In this document: positions 10,033-18,885 of the stretch, piece by piece | Position numbering within the stretch: position 1 is the first letter of the stretch | Layout of the letters: every line of letters starts with the position of its first letter | Source: Promicromonospora sukumoe | Lineage (GTDB): Bacteria > Actinomycetota > Actinomycetes > Actinomycetales > Cellulomonadaceae | Reading direction: 5' to 3' | DNA: 64,000 nucleotides | Assembly: GCF_014137995.1 (NCBI RefSeq) | Contig: NZ_JACGWV010000001.1 | Location: 3,100,001 to 3,164,000 of the forward strand | Position numbers and translations under genes: made by a program | The notes under the pieces: generated by a model | Seen by the model: the letters and a program-made list of their open reading frames with translations, nothing else | Told to the model about the DNA's origin: nothing | Database searches by the model: none

Positions 10033-10695
10033 TCACACGTGCACGACGGCGGGCGCGCCGGGCCGGTCGAGCACCTCGCCGAGGGCGGCGACTACCTGGG
10101 CCGGCGTCCTGGTCTGGGCGGGGTCCTCGTTGCGGTCGTCGCCCGCGACGGCGTGGTCGATGACGAGCTCATGAAACCGGACGGCACCGGGCACAGCACC
10201 GGGGTCGCCCTGCTCCGCCTCCAGGCGCAGCACCCGCACCAGCATCGCGAGCCCGGCCCCGGTGACGCTGATCGCGCCGGACCCGGCCATGGCCTCGCGG
10301 GACGCGGCGCCGTTCAGCACTACGTACGGGTCGCCGGGCTCCAGCAGCGGGACGAGCGCGCGGACGGCGTCGAGGTGCGCGGTGAGGTGGGAGGCGAGCG
10401 TCGCCGTCCACCGCTCCGGGTCCTCGTCCAGGAGAGCCGTGCCCTTCTGCCAGCCGCCGATCGACGCGACGACGGCCCCGGGCAGCGGCACGCCGTCCGC
10501 TCGGCAGGCGGCGCGGACGGCGTCGGGCAGGTGGGCGGCGTTGTCGTACCGCACGGGCAGCACGCCGCCGTCGTCGGGCAGGGGACGGCGGGCCGCGGCG
10601 AGCACCGTGCGCCCGTCGGCAGCCAGGCCGTGTGCGACCCGGCTGCCGACGTATCCGCTGGCCCCGACCACGAGGACGGGACGAGGACTGGTCAT
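10033..10695 (-). CDS. SDR-family NAD(P)-binding protein
   Basis: 220 aa. Rossmann nucleotide-binding motif GASGYVGSRVA at residues 11-21 near the N-terminus, as in atypical/extended short-chain dehydrogenases. The usual Tyr-x-x-x-Lys catalytic pair is not evident: the corresponding region reads VVLNGAASREAMAGSGAISVTGAGL. Substrate is unknown, and it may be an inactive or atypical reductase. ATG 10695 is preceded by TAGTCT with a 7-nt gap (leaderless layout). It lies 53 nt upstream of zapE on the same strand; zapE has its own -10 box. Confidence 0.75.
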   Translation of the reverse strand: MTSPRPVLVVGASGYVGSRVAHGLAADGRTVLAAARRPLPDDGGVLPVRYDNAAHLPDAVRAACRADGVPLPGAVVASIGGWQKGTALLDEDPERWTATLASHLTAHLDAVRALVPLLEPGDPYVVLNGAASREAMAGSGAISVTGAGLAMLVRVLRLEAEQGDPGAVPGAVRFHELVIDHAVAGDDRNEDPAQTRTPAQVVAALGEVLDRPGAPAVVHV

Positions 10696-10774
10696 GCGGC
10701 CCAGACTAGGTCAGGCCGCGTTCCGTCGCGGTGCGGCCCCTCGGGCCGGCGCGACGCGGGTCTCACGACCCAGG

Positions 10775-11236
10775 TCAGACGGCGGGAGCCGGCTCGACGG
10801 CCTTGGGGTCCGGGCCGAACTGGTTCGGGCCCGGGGTACCGGTCGAGGCGCCCCACACGATGATGAGGATGAAGTTGACGACCGGGATGAGGAGCAGGAA
10901 CGCCAGCGCGCCGGACTTGCCGGTGTCGTGCAGGCGGCGGACGATCACCGCGAGGGTCGGCAGGAGCAGCGCGAGCGCGACGACCGAGACGACGAGGTAG
11001 CCCGCCGTCAGGGAGCCGGGCATCGCCGGGATCGGCGCGGCGGGGTCGCCGGCCATGGCGTACTCCATGGTGGCCGTCGTGTAGGCCGTGAGACCCGGCA
11101 CGATGAGCGCGAAGTAGAGCACGCCCTCGACGATGGCCACCGCCAGGTAGTACCACCAGAACTCGGAACGGCGGGCGCGCCCGTCGAACGTCGCGTACTT
11201 CGACAGCACGGTCCGGATGGACTCGATGAACGACAT
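10775..11236 (-). CDS. DUF805 family membrane protein
   Basis: 153 aa. The opening SFIESIRTVLSKYATFDGRARRSEFWWYYL matches the DUF805 signature, including the conserved FDGRARRSEFW. At least three hydrophobic segments follow, separated by the conserved loop VRRLHDTGKSG. It ends in a short Pro/Ala-rich cytoplasmic tail. Function of the family is unknown. ATG 11236 is the best start (family N-terminus, GAGAGAGG upstream); in-frame ATGs at 11263 and a longer start at 11281 are possible. Confidence 0.85.
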   Translation of the reverse strand: MSFIESIRTVLSKYATFDGRARRSEFWWYYLAVAIVEGVLYFALIVPGLTAYTTATMEYAMAGDPAAPIPAMPGSLTAGYLVVSVVALALLLPTLAVIVRRLHDTGKSGALAFLLLIPVVNFILIIVWGASTGTPGPNQFGPDPKAVEPAPAV

Positions 11237-11345
11237 CAGGGAAAAGCCTCTCTCACGGTTCATGCCGGAAATCTCCAGCAAGTGCGCAGACAGTGTCCCG
11301 ATCAGTCAATAAGGGCGCAAGGCTTAAATCTGGGCAGAAGTACCC

Positions 11346-11367
11346 ATGGGTGAGAAATGGGTGAGAA
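11346..11367. repeat. tandem 11-bp direct repeat upstream of DUF805
   Basis: ATGGGTGAGAA occurs twice back to back. It lies about 110 bp upstream of the DUF805 start codon, in the only AT-richer gap of this neighbourhood, so it could be a regulator-binding site for that gene. The evidence is its position and exact repetition only. Confidence 0.4.
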
Positions 11368-11373
11368 AAGCTC

Positions 11374-11429
11374 CCCGACGTGTCAGACGCTCAGGTCCCT
11401 GGAGGGACCTGAGCGTCTGACACGTCGGG
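11374..11429 (-). terminator. perfect 26-bp hairpin after the ATP-grasp gene
   Basis: The two 26-nt arms (11374-11399 and 11404-11429) are exactly complementary, with a TGGA loop. It lies 15 nt beyond the stop of the minus-strand ATP-grasp gene and probably terminates the gnd/ATP-grasp operon. There is no U-tract. Confidence 0.8.
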
Positions 11430-11444
11430 CGGAACCGGCGGGGA

Positions 11445-12746
11445 TCAGTACCCCGTCGCGGTGGGCTCCGGGTAGTACTGCGCGTACTTGCGGCGGTAGT
11501 TCTGCGTGATCGCCTCGACGATGAGCCGGCGCTTGAGACCGGAGTCGGCGTCGTACTTCAGCGGGTTGACCACGTCGCCGCTCGCCCGCAGGGCCTTGAG
11601 CCGCGACTTCAGCTCCGGGTCGAGCACGTACTTGGACAGCAGACCGAACGGCACGACCGTGTACAGCACCTCGCGCACCGCCCGCACGGGGCGGATCGGG
11701 CGGTGCAGCACCCAGTCCTCGACCAGCACGCGGGCCACGTTGGCCCCGCCCGCCGTCACGTAGAAGTTGTTCCGGCCGATCCGCGGGTTCACCTCGAAGT
11801 ACACGTGCTTGCCCGTGCGCGGGTCCAGCTTGTAGTCGAAGTTGGCGAAGCCCACGTAGCCGGTCAGGTCGAGGAACCGGGTGGCCGCGTCCATGGCGTC
11901 GTCGTACGACTCGACCAGGATCGCGGCCGGGATGCCGAGCGTGCCCGGCGTGTGCTCCTCCAGCAGCACCCGGCCCGTGGCCAGGAGCGTCACCTCGCCC
12001 GACGTGTCGCGGTAGGCGGTCAGGGACCGCATCTGCGTCTCGTCGCCCGGGATGAACTCCTGCACCAGGAACGTGCCCGGGTAGTTGGCGTCCGCCAGGT
12101 GGCCCAGGATCACGTCGAGCTCCTCGCGGGAGTCGATGTGGTGGATCTTCGCCTTGCCGGGGAAGTCCACGTAGTACCACTCGGCGCTGTTGGACGGCTT
12201 GCCGACCACCGGGTACTGCAGGTCCACCGTGAGCGCCGGCACCGCGGCGCGGCCGCCCTCGGCCACCAGCTTGGCGACGTCGACCGGCACCGTGCGCGGC
12301 GTCGGGATGCCGAGCTGGTCGCAGACCTGCGCGAAGCCCTCCTTGCTGCTGACCTGCTCCAGGACCGGCAGCGACGGGTACGGCAGCACGTAGCCCGCCG
12401 CCTCCAGCCGCTCCCGGTTCAGGATGACGGTGCGCACGTGCCAGTCGGCGTTCGTCAGCAGGATGAGGGTCTTGTCCCGGTGCTGCTGGGCGATGCCCTC
12501 CAGGGTCGAGAGGAACACGTCCACCTCGTCCAGGCCGGGCACCACCACGTTCTCGGCGATCGCCGAGTCCTGCATCGCACGCGTGGCCACCTTCGACAGC
12601 ACGACGGCGTGCGTGCGGTACTGCTCGTGGAACGCGCGCACCAGGGCGTACATCCCGACGTCGCCGCCGATCCCCACCACCAGCATCTCGGGAGCGGACT
12701 GCTCCCCGCCGCCTACCTGCCCCTGCTCCGCGGGGAAACCCCTCAC
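11445..12746 (-). CDS. ATP-grasp carboxylate-amine ligase, possibly D-amino-acid ligase of peptidoglycan
   Basis: 433 aa. A Rossmann-like N-terminus (MLVVGIGGDVGMYALVRAFHEQY) leads into an ATP-grasp core with VVGKPSNS, FLVQEFIPGDETQM and the metal site FEVNPRIGRNN. Length and architecture resemble the D-aspartate ligase Aslfm of enterococci and related proteins common in actinobacteria with D-Asp or D-Glu in their cross-bridge (inference). FemX lies 3.5 kb away. The GTG at 12746 overlaps the gnd stop as GTGA with GGAGG upstream, so translation is coupled. An internal ATG at 12686 is a less likely start. Other ATP-grasp roles, such as peptide or metabolite ligation, are not excluded. Confidence 0.75.
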   Translation of the reverse strand: MRGFPAEQGQVGGGEQSAPEMLVVGIGGDVGMYALVRAFHEQYRTHAVVLSKVATRAMQDSAIAENVVVPGLDEVDVFLSTLEGIAQQHRDKTLILLTNADWHVRTVILNRERLEAAGYVLPYPSLPVLEQVSSKEGFAQVCDQLGIPTPRTVPVDVAKLVAEGGRAAVPALTVDLQYPVVGKPSNSAEWYYVDFPGKAKIHHIDSREELDVILGHLADANYPGTFLVQEFIPGDETQMRSLTAYRDTSGEVTLLATGRVLLEEHTPGTLGIPAAILVESYDDAMDAATRFLDLTGYVGFANFDYKLDPRTGKHVYFEVNPRIGRNNFYVTAGGANVARVLVEDWVLHRPIRPVRAVREVLYTVVPFGLLSKYVLDPELKSRLKALRASGDVVNPLKYDADSGLKRRLIVEAITQNYRRKYAQYYPEPTATGY

Positions 12747-14179
12747 GCCTCGGCCTCCGTGCGGTCGCCGGACCACTCGGTGTGGAACGTGCCCTCGCGG
12801 TCGACCCGCTTGTAGGTGTGGGCACCGAAGAAGTCGCGCTGCGCCTGCACCAGGGCGGCCGGGAGCCGCTCGGCGCGGACGCCGTCGTAGTACGCGAGCG
12901 AGGAGGAGAACGCCGGCGTGGGCACGCCGTTCTGGGCCGCACCGGCCACGACGCGGCGCCAGGCGGGCAGGCCGCTCGCGACGGCGTCGGTGAAGTACGG
13001 GTCGGCGAGCAGCAGCGGCAGGTCCGCCTGGCGCTCGTAGGCCTCGGTGATCCGGTTCAGGAACCGGGCGCGGATGATGCAGCCACCGCGCCAGATGCGG
13101 GCCATGGCGCCGCGGTCGATGTCCCAGCCGAACTCGGTGGCGGCAGCGGCGATCTGGTCGAAGCCCTGCGAGTAGGCGACGACCTTGGAGGCGTACAGGG
13201 CCTGGCGGACGTCCTCGATGAACGCGTCGCGGTCCTTGACCTCCCACTCGGCGGCGTGCGCGGGCAGCGCCGCCAGGCCGGCGGCGCGCTGCGGCACGGA
13301 GCCGGACAGGGCGCGGGCGAACGTGGCCTCGGCGATGCCGGTGATCGGCACGCCCAGGTCCAGGCCGTTCTGCACCGTCCAGCGGCCGGTGCCCTTCTGC
13401 TCCGCCTGGTCCAGCACGATGTCGACGAACGCCTTGCCGGTCTCGGCGTCGACGTGCTGGAGCACGTCCGCGGTGATCTCGATGAGGAACGACTCCAGGT
13501 CGCCCGTGTTCCACTGCGCGAAGATCTCGCCGATCTCCGCGGCCGAGGCACCCAGGCCCTGGCGCAGCAGGTCGTAGGCCTCCGCGATGAGCTGCATGTC
13601 GGCGTACTCGATGCCGTTGTGCACCATCTTGACGAAGTGCCCGGCGCCGTCGGAGCCCACGTAGGTGCAGCACGGGGTGCCGTCCACCTTCGCGGAGATG
13701 TCCTCCAGGATGGGCCCGAGCGACGCGTACGACTCCGGCGTTCCGCCCGGCATGATCGACGGGCCGTTCAGCGCGCCCTCCTCGCCGCCGGACACACCGG
13801 TGCCGACGAAGTGCAGGCCGTGCTCCTTGAGGGCGGCCTCGCGCCGGATCGTGTCCGGGAAGTGGGCGTTGCCGGCGTCGACCACGATGTCGCCCTCCTC
13901 CAGGAGGGGCACCAGCTCGTCGATGACGGCGTCCGTGGGACCGCCGGCCTTGACCATGATGACGACCTTGCGGGGCCGCTCGAGCGACGCGACGAAGTCG
14001 GCCATGGACTCGCTGGGGACGAAGTCGCCGTCGTCACCGTGCTCCGCGACCAGCGACTCGGTCTTGGCGTAGGAACGGTTGTGGACCGCCACCGTGTAGC
14101 CGTGACGTGCGAAGTTCCGCGCGAGGTTGCGACCCATCACCGCCAGCCCGGTGACGCCGATCTGTGCTGTGCCTGACAC
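12743..14179 (-). CDS. gnd: 6-phosphogluconate dehydrogenase, decarboxylating
   Basis: 478 aa, oxidative pentose phosphate pathway: 6-phosphogluconate to ribulose 5-phosphate with production of NADPH. N-terminal nucleotide-binding motif GVTGLAVMGRNLA, then VHNRS. The substrate and catalytic motifs GTGVSGGEEGALNGPSIMPGG and FVKMVHNGIEYADMQ are intact, as is the C-terminal IIRARFLNRI. Length is normal for the long (E. coli type) form. GTG 14179 is chosen because GAAGGAG lies 8 nt upstream. The ATP-grasp gene overlaps its stop by 4 nt. Confidence 0.96.
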   Translation of the reverse strand: MSGTAQIGVTGLAVMGRNLARNFARHGYTVAVHNRSYAKTESLVAEHGDDGDFVPSESMADFVASLERPRKVVIMVKAGGPTDAVIDELVPLLEEGDIVVDAGNAHFPDTIRREAALKEHGLHFVGTGVSGGEEGALNGPSIMPGGTPESYASLGPILEDISAKVDGTPCCTYVGSDGAGHFVKMVHNGIEYADMQLIAEAYDLLRQGLGASAAEIGEIFAQWNTGDLESFLIEITADVLQHVDAETGKAFVDIVLDQAEQKGTGRWTVQNGLDLGVPITGIAEATFARALSGSVPQRAAGLAALPAHAAEWEVKDRDAFIEDVRQALYASKVVAYSQGFDQIAAAATEFGWDIDRGAMARIWRGGCIIRARFLNRITEAYERQADLPLLLADPYFTDAVASGLPAWRRVVAGAAQNGVPTPAFSSSLAYYDGVRAERLPAALVQAQRDFFGAHTYKRVDREGTFHTEWSGDRTEAEA

Positions 14180-14331
14180 GTTCTTGCTCCTTCTGCAGTG
14201 GAAACGGGCCGGCGCCCGCGTGCGTGCGCCGCGACCCGTTGCCAGCCTAGTGCCCTGGCTCACTTCGCCACGGCGATGGTCACGATCCGGCGTCAGCCGC
14301 GCGCCTCCCCCTGCGGGCACCGCCGCCGACG

Positions 14332-14337
14332 TACGGT
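14332..14337 (+). promoter_or_regulatory. -10 box TACGGT deciding the DUF3000 start
   Basis: TACGGT lies 3 nt before GTG 14341 and 6 nt before GTG 14344. The spacing found elsewhere in the window favours the second GTG. Confidence 0.5.
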
Positions 14338-14343
14338 GAAGTG

Positions 14344-15006
14344 GTGACCAGCGGCCCGCCCACCGGTGTACCCGGCGACTTCGCAGCAGCCCTCGCTGAC
14401 CTGCGGGGCGCGGCACTGCGCTCCGAGGTACGTCTCACCGAGATCCCCGCACCGCGCAAGGTGGCGCCGTTCAGCGTGGCCCTCGCGGGAGACGTGCTGC
14501 CCGGCGCGCCGTCGGGCCCGCGCGACCCGTCCGCCGAGCACGACCACGACGACGACCCGCTCGCCACCGGGCGCTTCGTCGTGCTGCACGACCCGGCGGG
14601 CCAGGAGGCGTGGCACGGCACGTTCCGCGTGGTGACCCTGGTGCGCGCCACCCTGGAGCCCGAGATGGCCGCCGACCCCATGCTGGCCGACGTCGCCTGG
14701 TCCTGGGTGGGCGAGTCCCTGGAGACCGCGGGGCTCGTCCCGGGCACGGACACGCTGGCCGACGGCGGCACCGTCACCCGGGTGCTGTCGCAGAGCTACG
14801 GCGCCCTGCACGGCACGCCGGACGCCGTGGACCTGGAGATCCGCGCGTCCTGGACGCCCGTCGGCACCCGGCTCGGCACGCACCTGCGCGCCTGGGCCGC
14901 GCTGCTCACCATGGCCGCGGGGGTGCCTCCGCTGCCCGAAGGGGTCGCGGCTCTCACCAGGCGTTTTACCGACCGATCCAGGCAACGCCATACGGTAGGC
15001 CCATGA
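14344..15006 (+). CDS. DUF3000 family protein
   Basis: 220 aa, soluble. It matches the actinobacterial DUF3000 family: FAAALADLRGA near the start, EIPAPRKVAPFSVALAG, then a long second half (DVAWSWVGESLETAGL, RVLSQSYGAL, LEIRASWTP). DUF3000 typically precedes an RNase D gene in actinobacteria, as here, where the stop overlaps the rnd start by 4 nt (ATGA). That arrangement suggests co-translation and a shared role in RNA metabolism (inference). It is divergent from gnd. No catalytic residues are recognisable. Confidence 0.85.
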   Translation: MTSGPPTGVPGDFAAALADLRGAALRSEVRLTEIPAPRKVAPFSVALAGDVLPGAPSGPRDPSAEHDHDDDPLATGRFVVLHDPAGQEAWHGTFRVVTLVRATLEPEMAADPMLADVAWSWVGESLETAGLVPGTDTLADGGTVTRVLSQSYGALHGTPDAVDLEIRASWTPVGTRLGTHLRAWAALLTMAAGVPPLPEGVAALTRRFTDRSRQRHTVGP

Positions 15007-16268
15007 CCACCACGGAGCGAGGAGTCCCTGCGGAGACATCGACGCCCGTGCCACCACCCGTCACGCCACTGACCGAGCCCGCCGACGGGCTACCCGACGT
15101 CGTGGCGACGCCCGGGGCGTTCGCACGGGTCGTCGAGGCGTTCGCGGCCGGTTCGGGCCCCGTGGCCGCCGACGCCGAGCGCGCCTCGGGGTACCGGTAC
15201 GGGCAGGCCACGTACCTGGTCCAGGTGCGGCGCGCGGGTGCGGGGACGGCGCTGATCGACCCGGTCGGCGTGCCCGACCTCGCGCCGCTGGGCGAGGCCG
15301 TGGGCGACGCCGAGTTCGTGCTGCACGCCGCCTCGCAGGACCTGCCCGGGCTCGCCGCGCACGGCCTGCACCCGGCGCGCGTCTTCGACACCGAGCTCGC
15401 CGCGCGCCTGCTCGGCATGGAGCGCGTGGGCCTGGCCGCCGTCGTGGCCGAGGTGCTCGGGCTCGGCCTGGCCAAGGAGCACTCCGCCGTCGACTGGTCC
15501 ACCCGGCCGCTGCCGGAGGACTGGCTGCGCTACGCCGCCCTCGACGTCGAGGTGCTCGTCGAGCTGCGCGACCGCCTCGCCGAGCGCCTGGAGGCCGCCG
15601 GCAAGACGCAGTGGGCCGAGCAGGAGTTCGAGGCCGTGCGCACCGCGCCCCCGCCGGCGCCGCGCGTCGACCCGTGGCGCCGCACGTCCGGCATGCACGT
15701 GCTGCGCAACCCGCGCCAGGTCGCCGCCGTCCGGGCGATGTGGGTCGCGCGCGACGCGAGCGCCCAGGCGCGCGACATCTCGCCGGGCCGGGTGCTGCCC
15801 GACCGCGCGATCGTCGCGGCGGCCAAGGCCATGCCCAAGACCGCCGGCCAGCTCGTGCTGCTGCCCGAGTTCGCGGGCAAGGGCACCAAGCGCCGGGCCG
15901 CGTACTGGCAGAAGGCGATCGACGACGCGCGCGCCCTGCCCGAGGCCGAGCTGCCGAGCGTGCGGGGCCCGCGCTCCGACGGCCCGCCGCCGCCGCGCAC
16001 CTGGGGCGACCGCGACCCCGTCGCGGCGCGCCGCCTCACCCTCGCCCGGGAGCTCGTGACGGCGCTGTCTGCCGAGCTGAGCGTCCCGGTCGAGAACCTG
16101 CTGCAGCCCGACGCGCTGCGCCGGCTGTGCTGGACGCCGCCGGCGTCCGCCGACGCCGCGGGGATCGCCGAGTTCCTGCGGGGCCGCGGCGCTCGTACGT
16201 GGCAGACGGGGCTCCTGTGCACGGGCCTGGAGCGGGTGTTCGCGCAGGCCGCGCAGGAACCGGTGTGA
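15003..16268 (+). CDS. rnd: ribonuclease D (HRDC-domain 3'-5' exonuclease)
   Basis: 421 aa. DEDDy exonuclease domain (about 45-200) with D57 and E59 in VAADAER, D113 in HAASQDLPGL, and Y177 with D181 in YAALD. An HRDC domain occupies about 225-310, followed by a C-terminal extension (about 350-421) usual in actinobacterial homologues. Expected role: trimming of structured RNA 3' ends, including tRNA precursors. ATG 15003 overlaps the DUF3000 stop, and TACGGT (14991-14996) lies 6 nt before it, so the gene may be both coupled and separately transcribed. Confidence 0.92.
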   Translation: MTTTERGVPAETSTPVPPPVTPLTEPADGLPDVVATPGAFARVVEAFAAGSGPVAADAERASGYRYGQATYLVQVRRAGAGTALIDPVGVPDLAPLGEAVGDAEFVLHAASQDLPGLAAHGLHPARVFDTELAARLLGMERVGLAAVVAEVLGLGLAKEHSAVDWSTRPLPEDWLRYAALDVEVLVELRDRLAERLEAAGKTQWAEQEFEAVRTAPPPAPRVDPWRRTSGMHVLRNPRQVAAVRAMWVARDASAQARDISPGRVLPDRAIVAAAKAMPKTAGQLVLLPEFAGKGTKRRAAYWQKAIDDARALPEAELPSVRGPRSDGPPPPRTWGDRDPVAARRLTLARELVTALSAELSVPVENLLQPDALRRLCWTPPASADAAGIAEFLRGRGARTWQTGLLCTGLERVFAQAAQEPV

Positions 16269-16288
16269 AAGCGACGCGCCCACCCCAG

Positions 16289-16294
16289 TAGAGT
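16289..16294 (+). promoter_or_regulatory. -10 box TAGAGT before the FemX-type gene
   Basis: TAGAGT lies 7 nt before ATG 16302 in a 33-nt gap with no Shine-Dalgarno sequence, indicating a separate leaderless transcript for the FemX-type gene. Confidence 0.5.
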
Positions 16295-16301
16295 CGTCCC
16301 C

Positions 16302-17354
16302 ATGCCAGCCCTGTCGGAGCCCATCACGCTCGCCGTCGACGTCGTCACCGATCCTTCGACCTGGGACCGCGAGGTCCTCGCCCTGGGCGGGCACCCGCTC
16401 CAGCTCTGGGGCTGGGGCGAGGTCAAGGCCGCCGGGAACTGGCGCGCGCACCGGCTGCGGGTCACCGAGGACGGCGCCACCGTGGGCCTGGCGCAGCTGC
16501 TGGTGCGGCCGCTGCCGGCCCAGTTCAAGGCGCTGTCGTACGTGCCGCGCGGCCCCGTCGTCGCGCACCACGACGGCGAGACCGCCCAGGCGGTCTTCGG
16601 CGTGGGCGACACGGCGACCCGGAACGCGGTGACCAACACGGTCGTGGAGTGGGCTCGCGAGAACGTGGGCGGTGTCGGCATCACCATCGAGCCGGACTGG
16701 CCCGCGGGCACGCAGCTCGACCTGGCGGGGCGCCGGTACGCGCCGAACCAGATCCTCATCCCGAGCACGCTGATCCTGGACCTGACCCGGCCCGCCGACG
16801 AGCTGATGGCGGACATGCGCAAGTCCACGCGGTACGAGATCCGCAAGGGCTCGCGGTCCGGGCTGGACATCCGCCGGGTCACGGAGGACGCGGAGGTGCT
16901 GCGCGTGCTCGACGTCTACAAGGAGACCGCCCAGCGCGCCGGGTTCGCCATCCACTCGGACGAGTACTACCTGGACGTGAACCGGAAGCTCGGCGACAAG
17001 TCCGTGCTGGTGGCGACGTACATCGACGACGTGCCCGCCTGCTTCGCGTGGTGCGTCAACTCGGCCAGCACGTCGTTCCTGCTGTACGGCGGCGGCAACG
17101 ACGCCGGCCGCAAGGCCACGGCCACCGCGCCGACCTACTGGCGCACCATCGAGATCGCCCGGGAGCAGGGCCTCGTGCGGTACGACATGAACGGCCTGCT
17201 CAACGACGGCATCAGCGACTTCAAGAAGAGCTTCGCCAAGCACACCGACGAGCTCGTGGGTTCGATCGACGTGTCGTTCTCGCGCTGGTACACCACCTGG
17301 AACAGCGCGCTGCCGACGGCCAAGAAGGTCGTGCGCAAGCTCCGCGGCAACTAG
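16302..17354 (+). CDS. FemABX-type peptidoglycan bridge aminoacyltransferase
   Basis: 350 aa, cytoplasmic, lipid II:aminoacyl-tRNA transferase family with two GNAT-like lobes. Family features visible: QLWGWGEVKAAGNW near the start, LSYVPRGPV, a basic STRYEIRKGSRSGL patch, CFAWCVN, and the C-terminal YDMNGLLNDGISDFKKSF with GG/ND loops. FemX enzymes add the first L-amino acid to the stem Lys side chain. In Micrococcales with an A4-alpha cross-bridge this precedes D-Asp or D-Glu addition, which the ATP-grasp protein at 11445-12746 could perform (inference). No membrane segment. A very long hairpin follows. Confidence 0.88.
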   Translation: MPALSEPITLAVDVVTDPSTWDREVLALGGHPLQLWGWGEVKAAGNWRAHRLRVTEDGATVGLAQLLVRPLPAQFKALSYVPRGPVVAHHDGETAQAVFGVGDTATRNAVTNTVVEWARENVGGVGITIEPDWPAGTQLDLAGRRYAPNQILIPSTLILDLTRPADELMADMRKSTRYEIRKGSRSGLDIRRVTEDAEVLRVLDVYKETAQRAGFAIHSDEYYLDVNRKLGDKSVLVATYIDDVPACFAWCVNSASTSFLLYGGGNDAGRKATATAPTYWRTIEIAREQGLVRYDMNGLLNDGISDFKKSFAKHTDELVGSIDVSFSRWYTTWNSALPTAKKVVRKLRGN

Positions 17355-17407
17355 CGGCCGCCGCCGCACCGCCGGCGCCGCCGCCCGCGGCTCACCTGGC
17401 GCCACGG

Positions 17408-17482
17408 AAGTGCGCTTCTACCCAGCGATTGGGCCCGGAATCACCCTGATTTCGGGCCCAATCGCTGGGTAGAAGCGCACTT
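17408..17482. terminator. 30-bp perfect hairpin with paired loop
   Basis: Arms 17408-17437 and 17453-17482 are exactly complementary. Inside the 15-nt loop, AATCA pairs with TGATT around CCC after one mismatch, giving about 36 paired positions. It lies 54 nt after the FemX stop and about 150 bp before fadA. The stem is mixed in composition rather than GC-rich. It may be a terminator or a member of a repeat family resembling 3106-3168 in style. Confidence 0.75.
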
Positions 17483-17631
17483 TCTGCGTTTCGAGACTCC
17501 GTTCCAAAATCCGGCGCGACCCCGTCTCAGCTCGTGCGTGCTTTTTACCGGTACTCGCGGTAGCGTGTATCTCGATCCAGCGGCGTCGCTCATGGACGCC
17601 GCCGTCCCGAAAACCCCCAGGAGTTCTGCTG

Positions 17632-18882
17632 ATGACCGCAGCCCCGGAAACACCGCGTGCCCGCCGTGCCGTACGCGACGTCGTCTTCGTCGACGGCGCC
17701 CGGACGCCGTTCGGCAAGGCCAAGCCCGACGGCATGTACGCCGAGACGCGTGCCGACGACCTGATCGTCAAGGTGGTGCGCGAGCTGCTGCGGCGGCACC
17801 CCGAGCTCCCCCCGGAGCGGATCGACGAGGTGGCCATCGCCGCCACCACGCAGCAGGGCGACCAGGGGCTCACCCTGGGCCGCACCGTGGGCATGCTGGC
17901 CGGCCTCCCCCAGTCCGTGCCGGGCTACGCCATCGACCGCATGTGCGCCGGCGCCATGACGGCCGCCACCACCACCGCCGCGGGCATCGCCATGGGCGCC
18001 GCCGACGTCGTGATCGCGGGCGGCGTGGAGCACATGGGCCGCCACCCGATGGGGTTCGACGCCGACGTCAACCCCCGGTTCGTCGCCGAGAAGCTCGTGG
18101 ACCCGCAGTCCCTGAACATGGGCGTCACGGCGGAGAACCTGCACGACAAGTTCCCGCAGCTCACCAAGGAGCGGGCCGACAGGTTCGCCGTCGAGTCGCA
18201 GGCCAAGTACGCCAAGGCGCTGGCCAACGGGAACATCGACCCGGACCTCGTGCCGGTCGCCGTCCGCTCGGCCGAGCTGGGCTGGGGCCTGGCCACCACC
18301 GACGAGCTGCCCCGCCCGGAGACCACCTTCGAGTCCATCCAGGGCCTGAAGACGCCGTTCCGCGCAGGTGGCCGCGTCACCCCCGCGACGTCGTCCCCGC
18401 TGACCGACGGCGCCACCGCCGCCGTCCTCGCCTCGGGCGACGTCGCCGCCGAGCTGGGCCTGCCCGTGAAGATGCGCCTGGTGTCCTACGGCTACGCCGG
18501 CGTGCCGCCGGAGATCATGGGCTACGGCCCCGTGCCCTCCACGGAGAAGGCGCTCAAGTCCGCGGGCCTGACCATCGACGACATCGGCCTGTTCGAGCTG
18601 AACGAGGCGTTCGCCGTGCAGGTGCTGTCCTTCCTGGACCACTACGGCATCGCCGACGACGACCCGCGCGTGAACCCGTACGGCGGCGCCATCGCCATGG
18701 GGCACCCGCTGGCCAGCTCGGGCGTTCGCCTGATGACGCAGCTCGCCCGGCAGTTCGAGCAGCACCCCGAGGTCCGGTACGGCCTGACCGCCATGTGCGT
18801 GGGCCTGGGCCAGGGCGGCAGCGTCATCTGGGAGAACCCGCACCACGCCGACTACTCCGGCCACACGGACGAGGAGAACTGA
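17632..18882 (+). CDS. fadA: acetyl-CoA acyltransferase (thiolase)
   Basis: 416 aa, thiolase of fatty-acid beta-oxidation. Catalytic residues are complete: nucleophilic C105 in DRMCAGAMT, H358 in MGHPLASSG and C389 in AMCVGLGQGGS. NEAF, typical of thiolases, is in FELNEAFAVQ. Start ATG 17632 has AGGAG 6-11 nt upstream. The fadB-type gene begins 3 nt after the stop, so the two proteins are probably made together and may form the trifunctional complex. The AT-richer 150 bp upstream holds the promoter; a TAGCGT hexamer there is a candidate -10 box. Confidence 0.95.
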   Translation: MTAAPETPRARRAVRDVVFVDGARTPFGKAKPDGMYAETRADDLIVKVVRELLRRHPELPPERIDEVAIAATTQQGDQGLTLGRTVGMLAGLPQSVPGYAIDRMCAGAMTAATTTAAGIAMGAADVVIAGGVEHMGRHPMGFDADVNPRFVAEKLVDPQSLNMGVTAENLHDKFPQLTKERADRFAVESQAKYAKALANGNIDPDLVPVAVRSAELGWGLATTDELPRPETTFESIQGLKTPFRAGGRVTPATSSPLTDGATAAVLASGDVAAELGLPVKMRLVSYGYAGVPPEIMGYGPVPSTEKALKSAGLTIDDIGLFELNEAFAVQVLSFLDHYGIADDDPRVNPYGGAIAMGHPLASSGVRLMTQLARQFEQHPEVRYGLTAMCVGLGQGGSVIWENPHHADYSGHTDEEN

Positions 18883-18885
18883 CCC

